Positions 7,503 to 15,792 of a DNA stretch of 64,000 nucleotides are shown in pieces. The stretch's first letter is position 1. Each line of letters opens with the position of its first letter. The notes beneath the pieces are model-generated. The model was not told where the DNA came from and did no database searches. It saw only the letters and a list, made by a program, of their open reading frames with translations. The translations under genes and the position numbers were made by a program. Location of the stretch: NCBI RefSeq assembly GCF_026341775.1, contig NZ_JAPEOB010000003.1:62001-126000 (forward strand). Direction: 5' to 3'. The stretch is from Streptomyces sp. NBC_00654 (lineage in GTDB: Bacteria > Actinomycetota > Actinomycetes > Streptomycetales > Streptomycetaceae).

Positions 7503-9415
7503 TGACCTCCTCGCCGCCGCCCCCGGGGACCCCCGGAAGCCCGCCCCCGCAGGTGCCCCAGCCCGGCTCGACCCCCCACGTTCCCCAGCCGGGCTCGACG
7601 GCCCTGCCGGGCCAGGGCGGCATGCCGGCCACGCCCCAGGCGCCGGGGCTGCCCGAGCCCAGCCCCGGGAAGCTGGTGGACCCGCAGGGCAAGGACATCT
7701 CGCAGCACGACACCGGGTCGGCCAAACGGGCACTGGTCAAGGAGGTCGAGGATCTCCGGCCCGCGGCGGGCCCGGGGCCCGGCCCCGGTGGAGGTTTCGA
7801 CGTCCAGCCGCCGCACCTCTACTACACCTCGTACCTGATCCGGAACCTCCAGTTCGCCTTCAAGGAGCACCCGGACCGCCTGCTCGACTCCCTGAGAGGC
7901 CACGGCCACGCGTGCGGCACGGGCAGGGGTCCCTCGGCCTTCACCACCGCGTACGACAAGGTCTGCCGTCTCTACCTCCAGGTCTGGGCGAAGTCGGTGG
8001 TCTCCATCGGCGGCGCCTCGGTCGGTCTGACCATGACGTCGAACAACTACGTGGCCGCCGAGTACGCCTCCAACCCGCAGGCAGGCCCTCCCCCGGCCCC
8101 CAAGGCGTTACCCGGCGTGATCTCCAGGGCCCCGTCGTACGGAGACGTCACCGGCCTCGGCTGGCACGACGGCGGGGGCGGCGGTCCGCTGGGCGACCAG
8201 ATCGTCGACGGCGCCGCCGAGATCGTGTCCTTCATCGGGAAGATGCTGCTGCGGCCGATCCTCAAGTACGCGCTGCGGCACGGACGCGTCGCGGAGATCA
8301 CGCCCGGCGGGGACGACTCCGAGCTGCCGAAGGTGGCGCAGGCCTGGCGGCAGATCGCGGACGACGCGCGGAAGTCGGGCGGCGACCTCGACGGCGCGAT
8401 CGGCTACATCACCAACAACGCGCCGGGCCAGGACGAGTGGCAGGGTGCGATGCACCAGTTCTGCTCCAGCCTCTGGGGCACCACCCCCTACGGCAACGCG
8501 AATCTGCACAACCGCAGCTGGAAGCACGACGGCCGGCAGCAGCCGGTGCTGAGCGTCCTCAGCGACTCCGCGCGGGAGATCGCCAGGGCCCTCGACGAGT
8601 TCAAGACCAAGGTGTCGCGGGTCCGGCAGGAGATCACGGACGTCTACAAGCAGGCCGCCAAGGACCTCGTCGACCACGAGTCGTTCAAGTCGGCCGGGGA
8701 GACGATCTTCAAGGTGGTCGGCGCGAACATCGTCGGTCTCGCCGAGCAGTTCATCGAGAACATCGACACCAACCGCCTCAATGCGGCCGTCGATGCCTAC
8801 AACCGGGAGACCGAGGCCCTCGCCGACATCCTGCTGGCGCTCGAACCGGCCCTGAACGAGGCCCTCCTCAGCGCCCCCACCTACGAGGCGGAGGAGGCGC
8901 GGGCGCAGGCGATCGGCGCGCGGGCACTCGACGAGTTCAAGCAGCCCGCGAAGTACACCGTGCCGGGAGGCTCCGCCACGGCCCACGCCTACCCCATCGA
9001 CCTGGCGAACCAGGAGAACATGGCCGGCTCCCACCCCGTCGACAAGCACGTGGGCAAGACGGACGAGCAGCTGCAACAGCGGCTGCGCGACGACCTCAAG
9101 GCCAACGGGGAGATCAGGCCGTCCGCCGCGTCCACGTACGCCACCCTCGCCGATGCCCAGCAGATCACCCAGGCGGTCATCGACAAGGAGAGCCCGCGGA
9201 TCGCCGCCTGGCTCGCGGGCAACCCGCCCGGCAACACACTGCCGCTGCCCCATTACGACGCCCCGGACGACGCGGTGACCGGCAGGACGGTCCCCAAGAC
9301 CGGTCCGCACACCTACGGCGCCCCGACCTACGCGACCGGCGCGAAGGTCATCCTTCGTAGACTGCCGGGCAGCAACCCTCCCTCCTTCGTCGTGCTCACC
9401 TCGTACCCGGACTAG
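7502..9415 (+). CDS. type VII-secreted polymorphic toxin with C-terminal bacterial RNase A-like domain
   Basis: The 637-residue protein has a Pro-rich N-terminus (about 1-60), a long helical middle region and a C-terminal domain (about 500-637) that matches the CdiA-CT RNase A family (RNAse_A_bac). In the Yersinia kristensenii CdiA toxin, as I recall, catalysis uses a His, an Arg eleven residues later, and a Thr-x-Tyr near the end. Here His in DKHVGKT (near residue 516) is followed eleven residues later by Arg, and the protein ends LTSYPD, giving Thr and Tyr two apart. All four positions appear intact, so it should cleave RNA, probably tRNA, in target cells. Two WXG100 genes precede it and putative immunity genes follow, all in one operon. 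Confidence 0.8.
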   Translation: MTSSPPPPGTPGSPPPQVPQPGSTPHVPQPGSTALPGQGGMPATPQAPGLPEPSPGKLVDPQGKDISQHDTGSAKRALVKEVEDLRPAAGPGPGPGGGFDVQPPHLYYTSYLIRNLQFAFKEHPDRLLDSLRGHGHACGTGRGPSAFTTAYDKVCRLYLQVWAKSVVSIGGASVGLTMTSNNYVAAEYASNPQAGPPPAPKALPGVISRAPSYGDVTGLGWHDGGGGGPLGDQIVDGAAEIVSFIGKMLLRPILKYALRHGRVAEITPGGDDSELPKVAQAWRQIADDARKSGGDLDGAIGYITNNAPGQDEWQGAMHQFCSSLWGTTPYGNANLHNRSWKHDGRQQPVLSVLSDSAREIARALDEFKTKVSRVRQEITDVYKQAAKDLVDHESFKSAGETIFKVVGANIVGLAEQFIENIDTNRLNAAVDAYNRETEALADILLALEPALNEALLSAPTYEAEEARAQAIGARALDEFKQPAKYTVPGGSATAHAYPIDLANQENMAGSHPVDKHVGKTDEQLQQRLRDDLKANGEIRPSAASTYATLADAQQITQAVIDKESPRIAAWLAGNPPGNTLPLPHYDAPDDAVTGRTVPKTGPHTYGAPTYATGAKVILRRLPGSNPPSFVVLTSYPD

Positions 9416-9433
9416 GAAAGGCCCCGTGGCACC

Positions 9434-10186
9434 GTGACAGACACCGAGCCCCGCACCCCCGCCGACTGGTGGCTGCGGCACCGCGGCCCGGCCCTGCTGC
9501 TGGAGGAGCTGGACCTCGCCGCGGCGGCACGCTGCGAGAACGCCGAAGAGGCGCGCGTGGTCCTGGAGCTGGGGGTCGCTCAGTACTGCCGGCGGCAGTG
9601 GCTGCTGCCCGCGCTCACCGCCCGGCAGCCGCAGGAGACCGCGTACTCCCTGCGCCGGGTCCTCGCGTACGGCCGGGAGCATCCCGCGTTCGGTGTGCTG
9701 GCGCGGACGGTCCCCGCCCGGATGCGGTCGGGGATCGGTACGGCGGAGCTCTTCGGCATCCTCTGCGAGGCCATCGAGTCGGAGACCTGGCGCGATGCCG
9801 AGGACGCCGGAACGGGGGCCGACGCCGGCACGGGCGACGGCCCCGGCTTCCGGCCGGACAGCCGGATCGGGATCAGCGGCTGCTTCCCGCTCCTCGTCGA
9901 GTTCTCCCAGGCGTACCTGGAGGTCTCGGACGGCGAGGAGGTCGACGAGGTGATCGCGGGCTACGTCGCCGGATATCACCCGCGGCACTGCGGCTGGATC
10001 CTCCCCGGACTCGTCGGTGAGGCCCACCGGGCCATCGCCACCTATCCCACCGAGGAGCTGATGAGCGAGGCGTTCGACCGTACGCTTCCCCTCGCCTCAG
10101 TGTCCGGATCGACCTGGGCGCAGTGGTTCGGCCGCCTGGCCGGCGAGCTGACCCGGCACATGAAGGAGCAGCATGCGCACGCGTAG
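9434..10186 (+). CDS. unrecognised protein in toxin operon, candidate immunity or accessory factor
   Basis: I do not recognise the family of this 250-residue protein. It is soluble, acidic and predicted to be largely helical, with an Asp/Gly/Thr-rich insert near residues 118-135. No signal peptide or membrane span is visible. It starts with GTG 18 bases after the toxin stop, with GGAAAGG just upstream, and its end overlaps the next gene by 14 bases, so it is co-translated with the toxin operon. The gene directly after a polymorphic toxin commonly encodes its immunity protein, so immunity is the first guess. The later CdiI-like gene is a rival for that role. Confidence 0.65.
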   Translation: MTDTEPRTPADWWLRHRGPALLLEELDLAAAARCENAEEARVVLELGVAQYCRRQWLLPALTARQPQETAYSLRRVLAYGREHPAFGVLARTVPARMRSGIGTAELFGILCEAIESETWRDAEDAGTGADAGTGDGPGFRPDSRIGISGCFPLLVEFSQAYLEVSDGEEVDEVIAGYVAGYHPRHCGWILPGLVGEAHRAIATYPTEELMSEAFDRTLPLASVSGSTWAQWFGRLAGELTRHMKEQHAHA

Positions 10187-10472
10187 CGCCACCTACCCGG
10201 ACCGGGAGACCGCGCAGTGGGCGACCCAGATGGTCGTGACCCGCAACGACCAGGCGGTGCACCGGTGGCTGGCGCAGTCGACGCGGCAGCGGCTCACCAT
10301 CGAGGCGTCCTGGCCCTCCCGGCCGGAGCCGGTGGGCCGGGTGCTCCTCCAGGCGATGATGCTGGCGGGGCGCGGAGCGGTCGATGTGCGGGCCGCACGC
10401 GTGATCCTGAAGCGGTCCGCGTCCTCCCCGCACGGCTTCACCGTGCACGCCACCTTCCCGATCCTCCTCTAG
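10173..10472 (+). CDS. stand-alone RNase A-like domain lacking catalytic residues
   Basis: This 99-residue protein aligns along its whole length with the last part of the toxin domain in the same operon. The pattern ATYPDRETAQWATQ ... AVHRWLA ... AARVILKR ... FTVHATFP parallels STYATLADAQQITQ ... RIAAWLA ... GAKVILRR ... FVVLTSYP. The N-terminal segment with the catalytic His and Arg is absent, and the terminal Thr-Ser-Tyr becomes Ala-Thr-Phe, so it should not be an RNase. Its ATG overlaps the preceding gene by 14 bases. It may be a decoy that binds the immunity protein, a competitor in toxin assembly, or a remnant of a displaced toxin module. The reading frame is intact and well spaced, which argues against simple decay. 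Confidence 0.7.
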   Translation: MRTRSATYPDRETAQWATQMVVTRNDQAVHRWLAQSTRQRLTIEASWPSRPEPVGRVLLQAMMLAGRGAVDVRAARVILKRSASSPHGFTVHATFPILL

Positions 10473-10484
10473 AGGCAGGCCCAC

Positions 10485-11162
10485 GTGCCCCTGACACCCC
10501 TGCAACACGACAGTTCCTACGGCGAGTTGGACCAGGTCCTGCACGCCTACGCGGGGCTGGGAGCCGACGACACCCCGGAGCGGCCGAGCGAGGCGCTGGC
10601 CGCCTATCTGCGGCACACCTGGCACACCCGGCCGCACGCCCTGGCCGCCGCCGAGGCACAGCTGCGCTCCTACGCCCGCACCCCGCCGGGGCCGCTGCGG
10701 CTGCGTCTGGGGGAGTTCTATCCGGTGCCCGACGTGGGGCTGGACGAGGACGCGGTCCGGGACTGGCTGCTGCTGCTCGCCGACCATCTGCGGCGCAGCA
10801 TCGAGGCGGGCGAGGTCCCGCCGCCCTGCGCCCCGCGGACCCACTGGGAGTGGCACGCCCGCTTCCCCGAGCTGGGGCAGTTGCTCGGCGGCTGGTTCTC
10901 GCAGGACATGCCGGACGAGTCCGAGGACCATGACGCGGCGCTCCAGGACTATCTGGACACGACCGACCGCTCCCTGGTCACCCGGCTGGCCGGTGAGCTG
11001 CACGAGCTGCTGGCTCTCGGCCTGGACGAGGGCGAGTACACGGTGGGGCTCACCGAACTCGGCCTGGAGGTGGATCCGCCGGACTCCTTCAGCCACGGCG
11101 CGTGGCTCGTCGCGCTCGCCCACGCCGTCCTGGCGGCCGGGGGTACCGGCCGCCAGGAGTAG
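10485..11162 (+). CDS. CdiI-type immunity protein with internal duplication
   Basis: The C-terminal half (about residues 125-225) matches the contact-dependent inhibition immunity family CdiI_2, with the hallmark FPELGQLLGGWFSQDMPDE followed by AALQDYL. The N-terminal half repeats the same plan in divergent form: LDQVLHAYAGLGADD, then EALAAYL, then an acidic segment and a helical end. The protein thus looks like two CdiI_2-like repeats. It most likely neutralises the RNase A-like toxin encoded upstream. It starts with GTG 12 bases after the stand-alone RNase-like gene and is the last gene of the operon, converging on the asparagine-synthase gene 31 bases away. Confidence 0.75.
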   Translation: MPLTPLQHDSSYGELDQVLHAYAGLGADDTPERPSEALAAYLRHTWHTRPHALAAAEAQLRSYARTPPGPLRLRLGEFYPVPDVGLDEDAVRDWLLLLADHLRRSIEAGEVPPPCAPRTHWEWHARFPELGQLLGGWFSQDMPDESEDHDAALQDYLDTTDRSLVTRLAGELHELLALGLDEGEYTVGLTELGLEVDPPDSFSHGAWLVALAHAVLAAGGTGRQE

Positions 11163-11193
11163 CGGGGCCGCGCGGGCGGCGGGGCCGTCCCGC

Positions 11194-13029
11194 TTACAGG
11201 ACGACTTCCGCCTTGTACGTGCGCAGCCAGGCGTCGAGCTGGAGGGTCGTCTCCAGCGCGGCGCGGCTCATGCCCTCCTCCAGCGCCGTGGTCCCGTCGC
11301 GGCGCAGTGCGGACCTGAGGTCCGACGAGACGAGCGGGCCGAGCGGGCTCGACCCGTCGAGCAGGACGTCCGACAGGCGCTCGCGGAGCCCCTGGTTGTA
11401 CGCCGCCGCCCGGATCGAGGGGTACGGCGTCTTGACGCGCTGGGAGATCGCCGTGGGCAGCAGGTCCTTCATGGCGGCGCGCAGCAGGCTCTTCTCGCGT
11501 CCGTCGAAACTCTTCATCGCCCAGGGGACGTTGAAGGTGTACTCGACCAGCCGGTGATCGGCGAACGGGACCCGGACCTCCAGCCCGCAGGCCATGCTCA
11601 TGCGGTCCTTCCGGTCGAAGAGCACCTGGGCGTGGCGGGTGAGGGCGAGGTAGGTGGTCTCCCGGTACCGGGCCTCGGCGGCGTCGTCGAGGTGCCGGCC
11701 GGCGTCGATCTCCGCGACGGCGCTGCTGTGGCAGTCGCGCTCGTAGGTGTCGAGGTCGAGCTTGGCCATCAGGTCGGGGCTGAAGAGGATGTCGTTGCCC
11801 TGGTAGTTGTGGCGGCCCTCGTGGACCCACGGGAACGTGGTGGAGAACACCGCGTCGGGGTCCCGCTGCCAGCGGTAGCCGCCGAACACCTCGTCGCCGC
11901 ACTCACCGGAGAGGGCGACCGTGGAGTGGCGGCGGACGATGCCGAACAGCATGTGCAGGGAGGCGTGTTCGTCGCCCTTGGCCAGCGGGAGGTCGTACGC
12001 CCGCAGGACCGAGTCGCGCAGCTCGGGTGCGAGCAGGTCCGGCGCCTTGAGCGGGAGTTCGCTGTGGTCCGAGTCGACGTGTCCGGCGAGCAGCCGGGCG
12101 TAGATGTGGTCCTCGTTGGCGGCGCTGCCCGCGCTGCCGTCGAGGTCGGGGTCGCTGACCGAGCAGGACCTGATGCGGCCCCGGCCCTGTGCGCGGGACG
12201 CCTGGGCGGCGAGTGCGGTCAGGGAGCTGGAGTCGAGCCCGCCGGACAGCAGGGTGCACAGCGGTACGTCGGAGACCATCTGCTCCTCGACGACGGCGCC
12301 GAGGAGGTCCCGTACGGTGCTGATCGTCCGGTCGAGCGGGTCGGGGTGCTCGGCTATCGCCAGCTGCCAGTAGCGCTCCTCCTTCACGCCCGCGCGGCTG
12401 ACCCGTACGGTGCAGCCCGGGGGCACCTCGCGCATGCCGCGGAACATCGCGTGGCCCGGGACCTTGGCGACGGAGAGAATGTCGCGCAGCCCCTCGGTGT
12501 CCAGGACGGGCCGGAACCCGGGGTGGGCGAGGATCGCCTTGGGCTCGGACCCGAACAGGACGCCGGAGTCCGTCTCGGCGTAGTACAGGGGCTTGACGCC
12601 CATGCGGTCGCGGACGAGCAGGAGTTCCTCCCGGTCTGCGTCCCAGGCGGCGAAGGCGTAGATGCCGCGCAGACGTGTGGCGCAGCCGGCGCCCCACTGC
12701 TGGAACGCCCTGAGCACGACCTCGGTGTCGCTGCGGGTGGTGAAGGAGTGTCCCAGGCTGCTGAGCTGGGTGCGGAGCTCCTGGAAGTTGTAGGTCTCAC
12801 CGCTGTAGGTGAGGACGGCGCGGGTTCCGGGGGCCGTCCCGGCGGCCATGGGCTGGCAGCCGCCCTCCAGGTCGATGACGGACAGGCGCCGGTGCCCGAG
12901 GGCGACGTGGGTGTCCGTCCACAGGCCGCCGGCGTCGGGGCCGCGGCGTTCCATGGTGGCGGTCATGGCGTGCGCGATGTCGCGGTCCACCGGTCGTGCG
13001 AAGTCGACCCATCCTGCAATGCCGCACAT
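11194..13029 (-). CDS. asparagine synthase (glutamine-hydrolysing) family amidotransferase
   Basis: The 611-residue protein has the full class II architecture. Residue 2 is the glutaminase nucleophile Cys (MCGIAGW), with RRLSVIDLEGG in the GATase domain. The synthetase domain carries the ATP-binding PP-loop SGGLDSSS near residue 261 and GECGDEVFGGY near 375. Such enzymes amidate a carboxylate using glutamine nitrogen and ATP. The gene is last in a five-gene minus-strand operon, 60 bases after a nucleotide-sugar dehydrogenase. WbpS-like proteins in O-antigen pathways and the amidotransferase in moenomycin biosynthesis convert sugar uronic acids to uronamides, so that is my preferred role. A housekeeping asparagine synthetase remains possible, since the catalytic motifs do not discriminate. 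Confidence 0.85.
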   Translation of the reverse strand: MCGIAGWVDFARPVDRDIAHAMTATMERRGPDAGGLWTDTHVALGHRRLSVIDLEGGCQPMAAGTAPGTRAVLTYSGETYNFQELRTQLSSLGHSFTTRSDTEVVLRAFQQWGAGCATRLRGIYAFAAWDADREELLLVRDRMGVKPLYYAETDSGVLFGSEPKAILAHPGFRPVLDTEGLRDILSVAKVPGHAMFRGMREVPPGCTVRVSRAGVKEERYWQLAIAEHPDPLDRTISTVRDLLGAVVEEQMVSDVPLCTLLSGGLDSSSLTALAAQASRAQGRGRIRSCSVSDPDLDGSAGSAANEDHIYARLLAGHVDSDHSELPLKAPDLLAPELRDSVLRAYDLPLAKGDEHASLHMLFGIVRRHSTVALSGECGDEVFGGYRWQRDPDAVFSTTFPWVHEGRHNYQGNDILFSPDLMAKLDLDTYERDCHSSAVAEIDAGRHLDDAAEARYRETTYLALTRHAQVLFDRKDRMSMACGLEVRVPFADHRLVEYTFNVPWAMKSFDGREKSLLRAAMKDLLPTAISQRVKTPYPSIRAAAYNQGLRERLSDVLLDGSSPLGPLVSSDLRSALRRDGTTALEEGMSRAALETTLQLDAWLRTYKAEVVL

Positions 13030-13089
13030 GTGAATACTCCTGGGAGATACGGGTGTTGTGGTGCCGTGCGCGTGTGTGGCGGTCCGGGA

Positions 13090-14352
13090 CTACAGGCGTT
13101 CGACGTGGGCCCGGGGGCGCGCGGTGCCCCGGGTGTCCAGCAGCAGCGGCGCGTGCTGTTCGATCACGTCGATGTCGTACTCCTTGTGCTGCTGGAGCAG
13201 GATGACGAGATCGGCCTGGGCCAGGGCGGTCGGCAGGTCGGCCGGAGCGGCCGGCACGGGTGTGCCGTCCACCTCCCACGTGGGTACGTGCGGGTCGTGG
13301 TACGCCACGTCGGCGCCGAGCGAGCGGAGCCGGGTGACGACGGCCCTGGCCGAGGTCTCGCGCTGGTCGGCGATGTCCGCCTTGTACGTCACCCCCAGCA
13401 GGAGCACGCGCGAGGTGCTGAGCGTCCGGCCCTTGCGGTCCAGCAGGTGCTGGGCGCGTTCGACGACGTACCGGGGCATCCGGGTGTTGATCTCCTGGGC
13501 CAGTTCGACCATCCGGAAGGGGTAGCCCAGTGTGCGGACCTTGTGGGCCAGGTAGTTGGGGTCGATGGGGATGCAGTGGCCCCCGACGCCCGGACCGGGG
13601 CGGAACGCCTGGTAGCCGAACGGCTTGGTGGCCGCGCAGGAGATCGAGTCCCAGAGGTCGATGCCCAGTTCGTTGGAGAAGATCGCCATCTCGTTGACCA
13701 GGGCGATGTTGACGTGCCGGTAGGTGTTCTCGATGAGCTTGGCCATCTCGGCCTCGCGGGTGCCGGCGGCCTGGACGATGCGGTCGACGACCTTGCCGTA
13801 GAAGGCCGCCGCGACGGTGGTGCAGGACGGGGTGTGCCCGCCGATCACCTTGGGGGTGTTGCGGATGTTGTAGTGCTTGTTCCCGGGGTCCACGCGCTCC
13901 GGGGAGAAGGCCAGGTGGAAGTCCTGGCCGGCGACGAGGCCGGAGCGTTCGAGGAGGGGGCGGACGATCTCGTCCGTGGTGCCGGGGTAGGTGGTCGATT
14001 CGAGGACGACGAGGGTCCCGGGACGCAGGTGCCGGCTGATCGTGGCGCAGACGCTCTCGACCATGGCGAGGTCCGGTCCCCCCGACGGGGACAGCGGGGT
14101 GGGGACACAGATGACGACGGTGTCCGTGTCGGCGATCACGCTCTCGTCGGTCGTGGCGGTGAAGCCCTGGGCACGTATACCGACGACCGCGTCGTCGTCG
14201 ATGTCGTCGACGTGGGAGATTCCGGTGTTGAGGCGGGCCACGGTGGTGGCGTCGCGATCGAGACCGATGACTTTCATACCGGATCGGCCGGCTTCGACCG
14301 CGAGCGGAAGACCGACATAGCCGAGGCCGATGACCACGAGGTCACTGCGCAC
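13090..14352 (-). CDS. nucleotide-sugar 6-dehydrogenase (UDP-HexNAc dehydrogenase type)
   Basis: The 420-residue protein is a UDP-glucose/GDP-mannose dehydrogenase family member. It has the N-terminal NAD-binding motif IGLGYVGLP, a central domain with ESTTYPGTT and SPERVDPG, and the catalytic Cys at about residue 260 in GVGGHCIPIDP. The GGHCIPIDP signature resembles WecC/WbpA-type enzymes that oxidise UDP-N-acetylhexosamines to uronic acids in two NAD-dependent steps. The gene lies 42 bases after an MFS gene and 60 bases before the amidotransferase, so its uronic acid product is the natural substrate for the next enzyme. The exact sugar cannot be read from the sequence. Confidence 0.88.
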   Translation of the reverse strand: MRSDLVVIGLGYVGLPLAVEAGRSGMKVIGLDRDATTVARLNTGISHVDDIDDDAVVGIRAQGFTATTDESVIADTDTVVICVPTPLSPSGGPDLAMVESVCATISRHLRPGTLVVLESTTYPGTTDEIVRPLLERSGLVAGQDFHLAFSPERVDPGNKHYNIRNTPKVIGGHTPSCTTVAAAFYGKVVDRIVQAAGTREAEMAKLIENTYRHVNIALVNEMAIFSNELGIDLWDSISCAATKPFGYQAFRPGPGVGGHCIPIDPNYLAHKVRTLGYPFRMVELAQEINTRMPRYVVERAQHLLDRKGRTLSTSRVLLLGVTYKADIADQRETSARAVVTRLRSLGADVAYHDPHVPTWEVDGTPVPAAPADLPTALAQADLVILLQQHKEYDIDVIEQHAPLLLDTRGTARPRAHVERL

Positions 14353-14394
14353 AACGTTCCCTTTCAGCGTGCGGGAAGAGCGGGACAGCGGTGT

Positions 14395-15792
14395 TCACAC
14401 CGCGCGGGCGCGGACTGCCAGGGCGGCCACCAGGAGCGGTGGCGCGAGCAGGAGGGCGAAGGCGACGGCATAGCCGTCGAGCGCCGTCGCGCCGGAGGAG
14501 ATACAGGCGTTGAGCACGCCGGAGGCCATGGCCAGCACGACGACCTGGCCGAGGTTCATGTTCGTCTGCATGGCGCTGGTGGTGTGGCCCTGCCGGTGCG
14601 GGGCGCTGTGCCCGAGCGACAGCACGGTGACACACGGATCGAGCAGGCCCATGCCGACGGCCGCCAGGGGCATCGCCGCCAGAGCCGTGGCCGGGGGGCC
14701 GAAGCAGCCCGCGACCGCGAGCGCGACGGAGGCGGCCATGATCAGGGCGCCGACGACGACCAGCCGGTGTCTGGCGACGTCCTGGAGCAGCTTGCCCTGC
14801 ACCCAGGAGGCGCCCGCCCACAGCACCGCCGAGACGGTGAACGCCACACCGACCGTGACCGGCGCCACGTCCCGCTCGGTGATGAGCATGAGCGGCACCA
14901 GCGCCTCGATGGTGAAGTACGACCCCGAGGTCAGACCGCGCAGCAGCACCGTGGTGGGCAGACCGCGGGCGCCGCGCCAGGTGCCCTTCGGCAGCAGCTT
15001 CGGGGCGAAGACGACCAGGAGCGCGAGGCCCGCGGCGACGAACAGGAGGTGCCGCACGCTCCAGCCCGACACCCCGTACTGTCCCAGGGCCGCGCCGAGG
15101 CTGAGGAGCGCCGCGACCAGGAGCGGGGGGCGGGCCGCCCGTTCCTCCTCCGGCGGCAGGTCGGCCGGCCCGGCGGCGCCGTCCTCCGCCGGTCTGCGCA
15201 GGACGGCCATCAGGGCGACGGCGGGCAGGGCGGTCAGTACGGCCAGGCCGTAGAAGACGGCGCGCCAGGACCACCAGTCGGCGACGACACCGGCCAGCGG
15301 CGGCCCGACCAGCGACGGGACGACCCAGCTGGCGCTCATCAGCGCGAGCATCCTGGGCCGCAGCGACTCCGGGTAGGACTGGCCGATCGCGGTGGTCACG
15401 GAGACCGCGACCATGCCCGCGGCCAGACCGTCCAGGAACCGGCCGGCGGCCAGCTGCCACACGGACACGCTGGAGGCGGACACCAGCAGGGTCACGACCG
15501 ACAGGACGATGCCGAGGGCCAGCGGGCGCCGGGCACCCGACCGGTCGGCCCAGTGCCCTCCGAGGACACCGCCGAGCAGGCTGGCCGCCACGAAGCAGCC
15601 CGCCACGACCGGGAACAGGGAGACCCCGTCCAGGTCCTGCACCGCCGTCGGCAGGGTGGGCACCACCGCGAGGGCGGCGAACCCGGTCAGGAACATCACC
15701 ACGGCGAACGTGGTGGTGGCCGCCGCGTACGGCCGGGAGAAGATCCCGGCCTCGGCGTCCCGGGAGTCGAGCGTGTGCTGTTCGTCAGTCAA
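14395..15792 (-). CDS. MFS transporter
   Basis: The 465-residue protein has about twelve hydrophobic segments and MFS motif A after the second span (GGHWADRSGARRP). A hydrophilic loop rich in Glu, Asp and Pro sits near the middle of the chain, as in drug-efflux members. It probably exports the product of the surrounding operon or confers self-resistance. The TTG start at 15790-15792 has GAGGT five bases upstream and overlaps the end of the glycosyltransferase/SDR gene by eight bases, so the two are co-translated. The substrate cannot be inferred from the motifs. Confidence 0.87.
   Translation of the reverse strand: MTDEQHTLDSRDAEAGIFSRPYAAATTTFAVVMFLTGFAALAVVPTLPTAVQDLDGVSLFPVVAGCFVAASLLGGVLGGHWADRSGARRPLALGIVLSVVTLLVSASSVSVWQLAAGRFLDGLAAGMVAVSVTTAIGQSYPESLRPRMLALMSASWVVPSLVGPPLAGVVADWWSWRAVFYGLAVLTALPAVALMAVLRRPAEDGAAGPADLPPEEERAARPPLLVAALLSLGAALGQYGVSGWSVRHLLFVAAGLALLVVFAPKLLPKGTWRGARGLPTTVLLRGLTSGSYFTIEALVPLMLITERDVAPVTVGVAFTVSAVLWAGASWVQGKLLQDVARHRLVVVGALIMAASVALAVAGCFGPPATALAAMPLAAVGMGLLDPCVTVLSLGHSAPHRQGHTTSAMQTNMNLGQVVVLAMASGVLNACISSGATALDGYAVAFALLLAPPLLVAALAVRARAV

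Noticed and set aside
11194..13029. The asparagine-synthase gene as simple housekeeping asnB
   Set aside because: Not excluded, but its place in an operon directly after a nucleotide-sugar dehydrogenase favours a pathway-specific amidotransferase.
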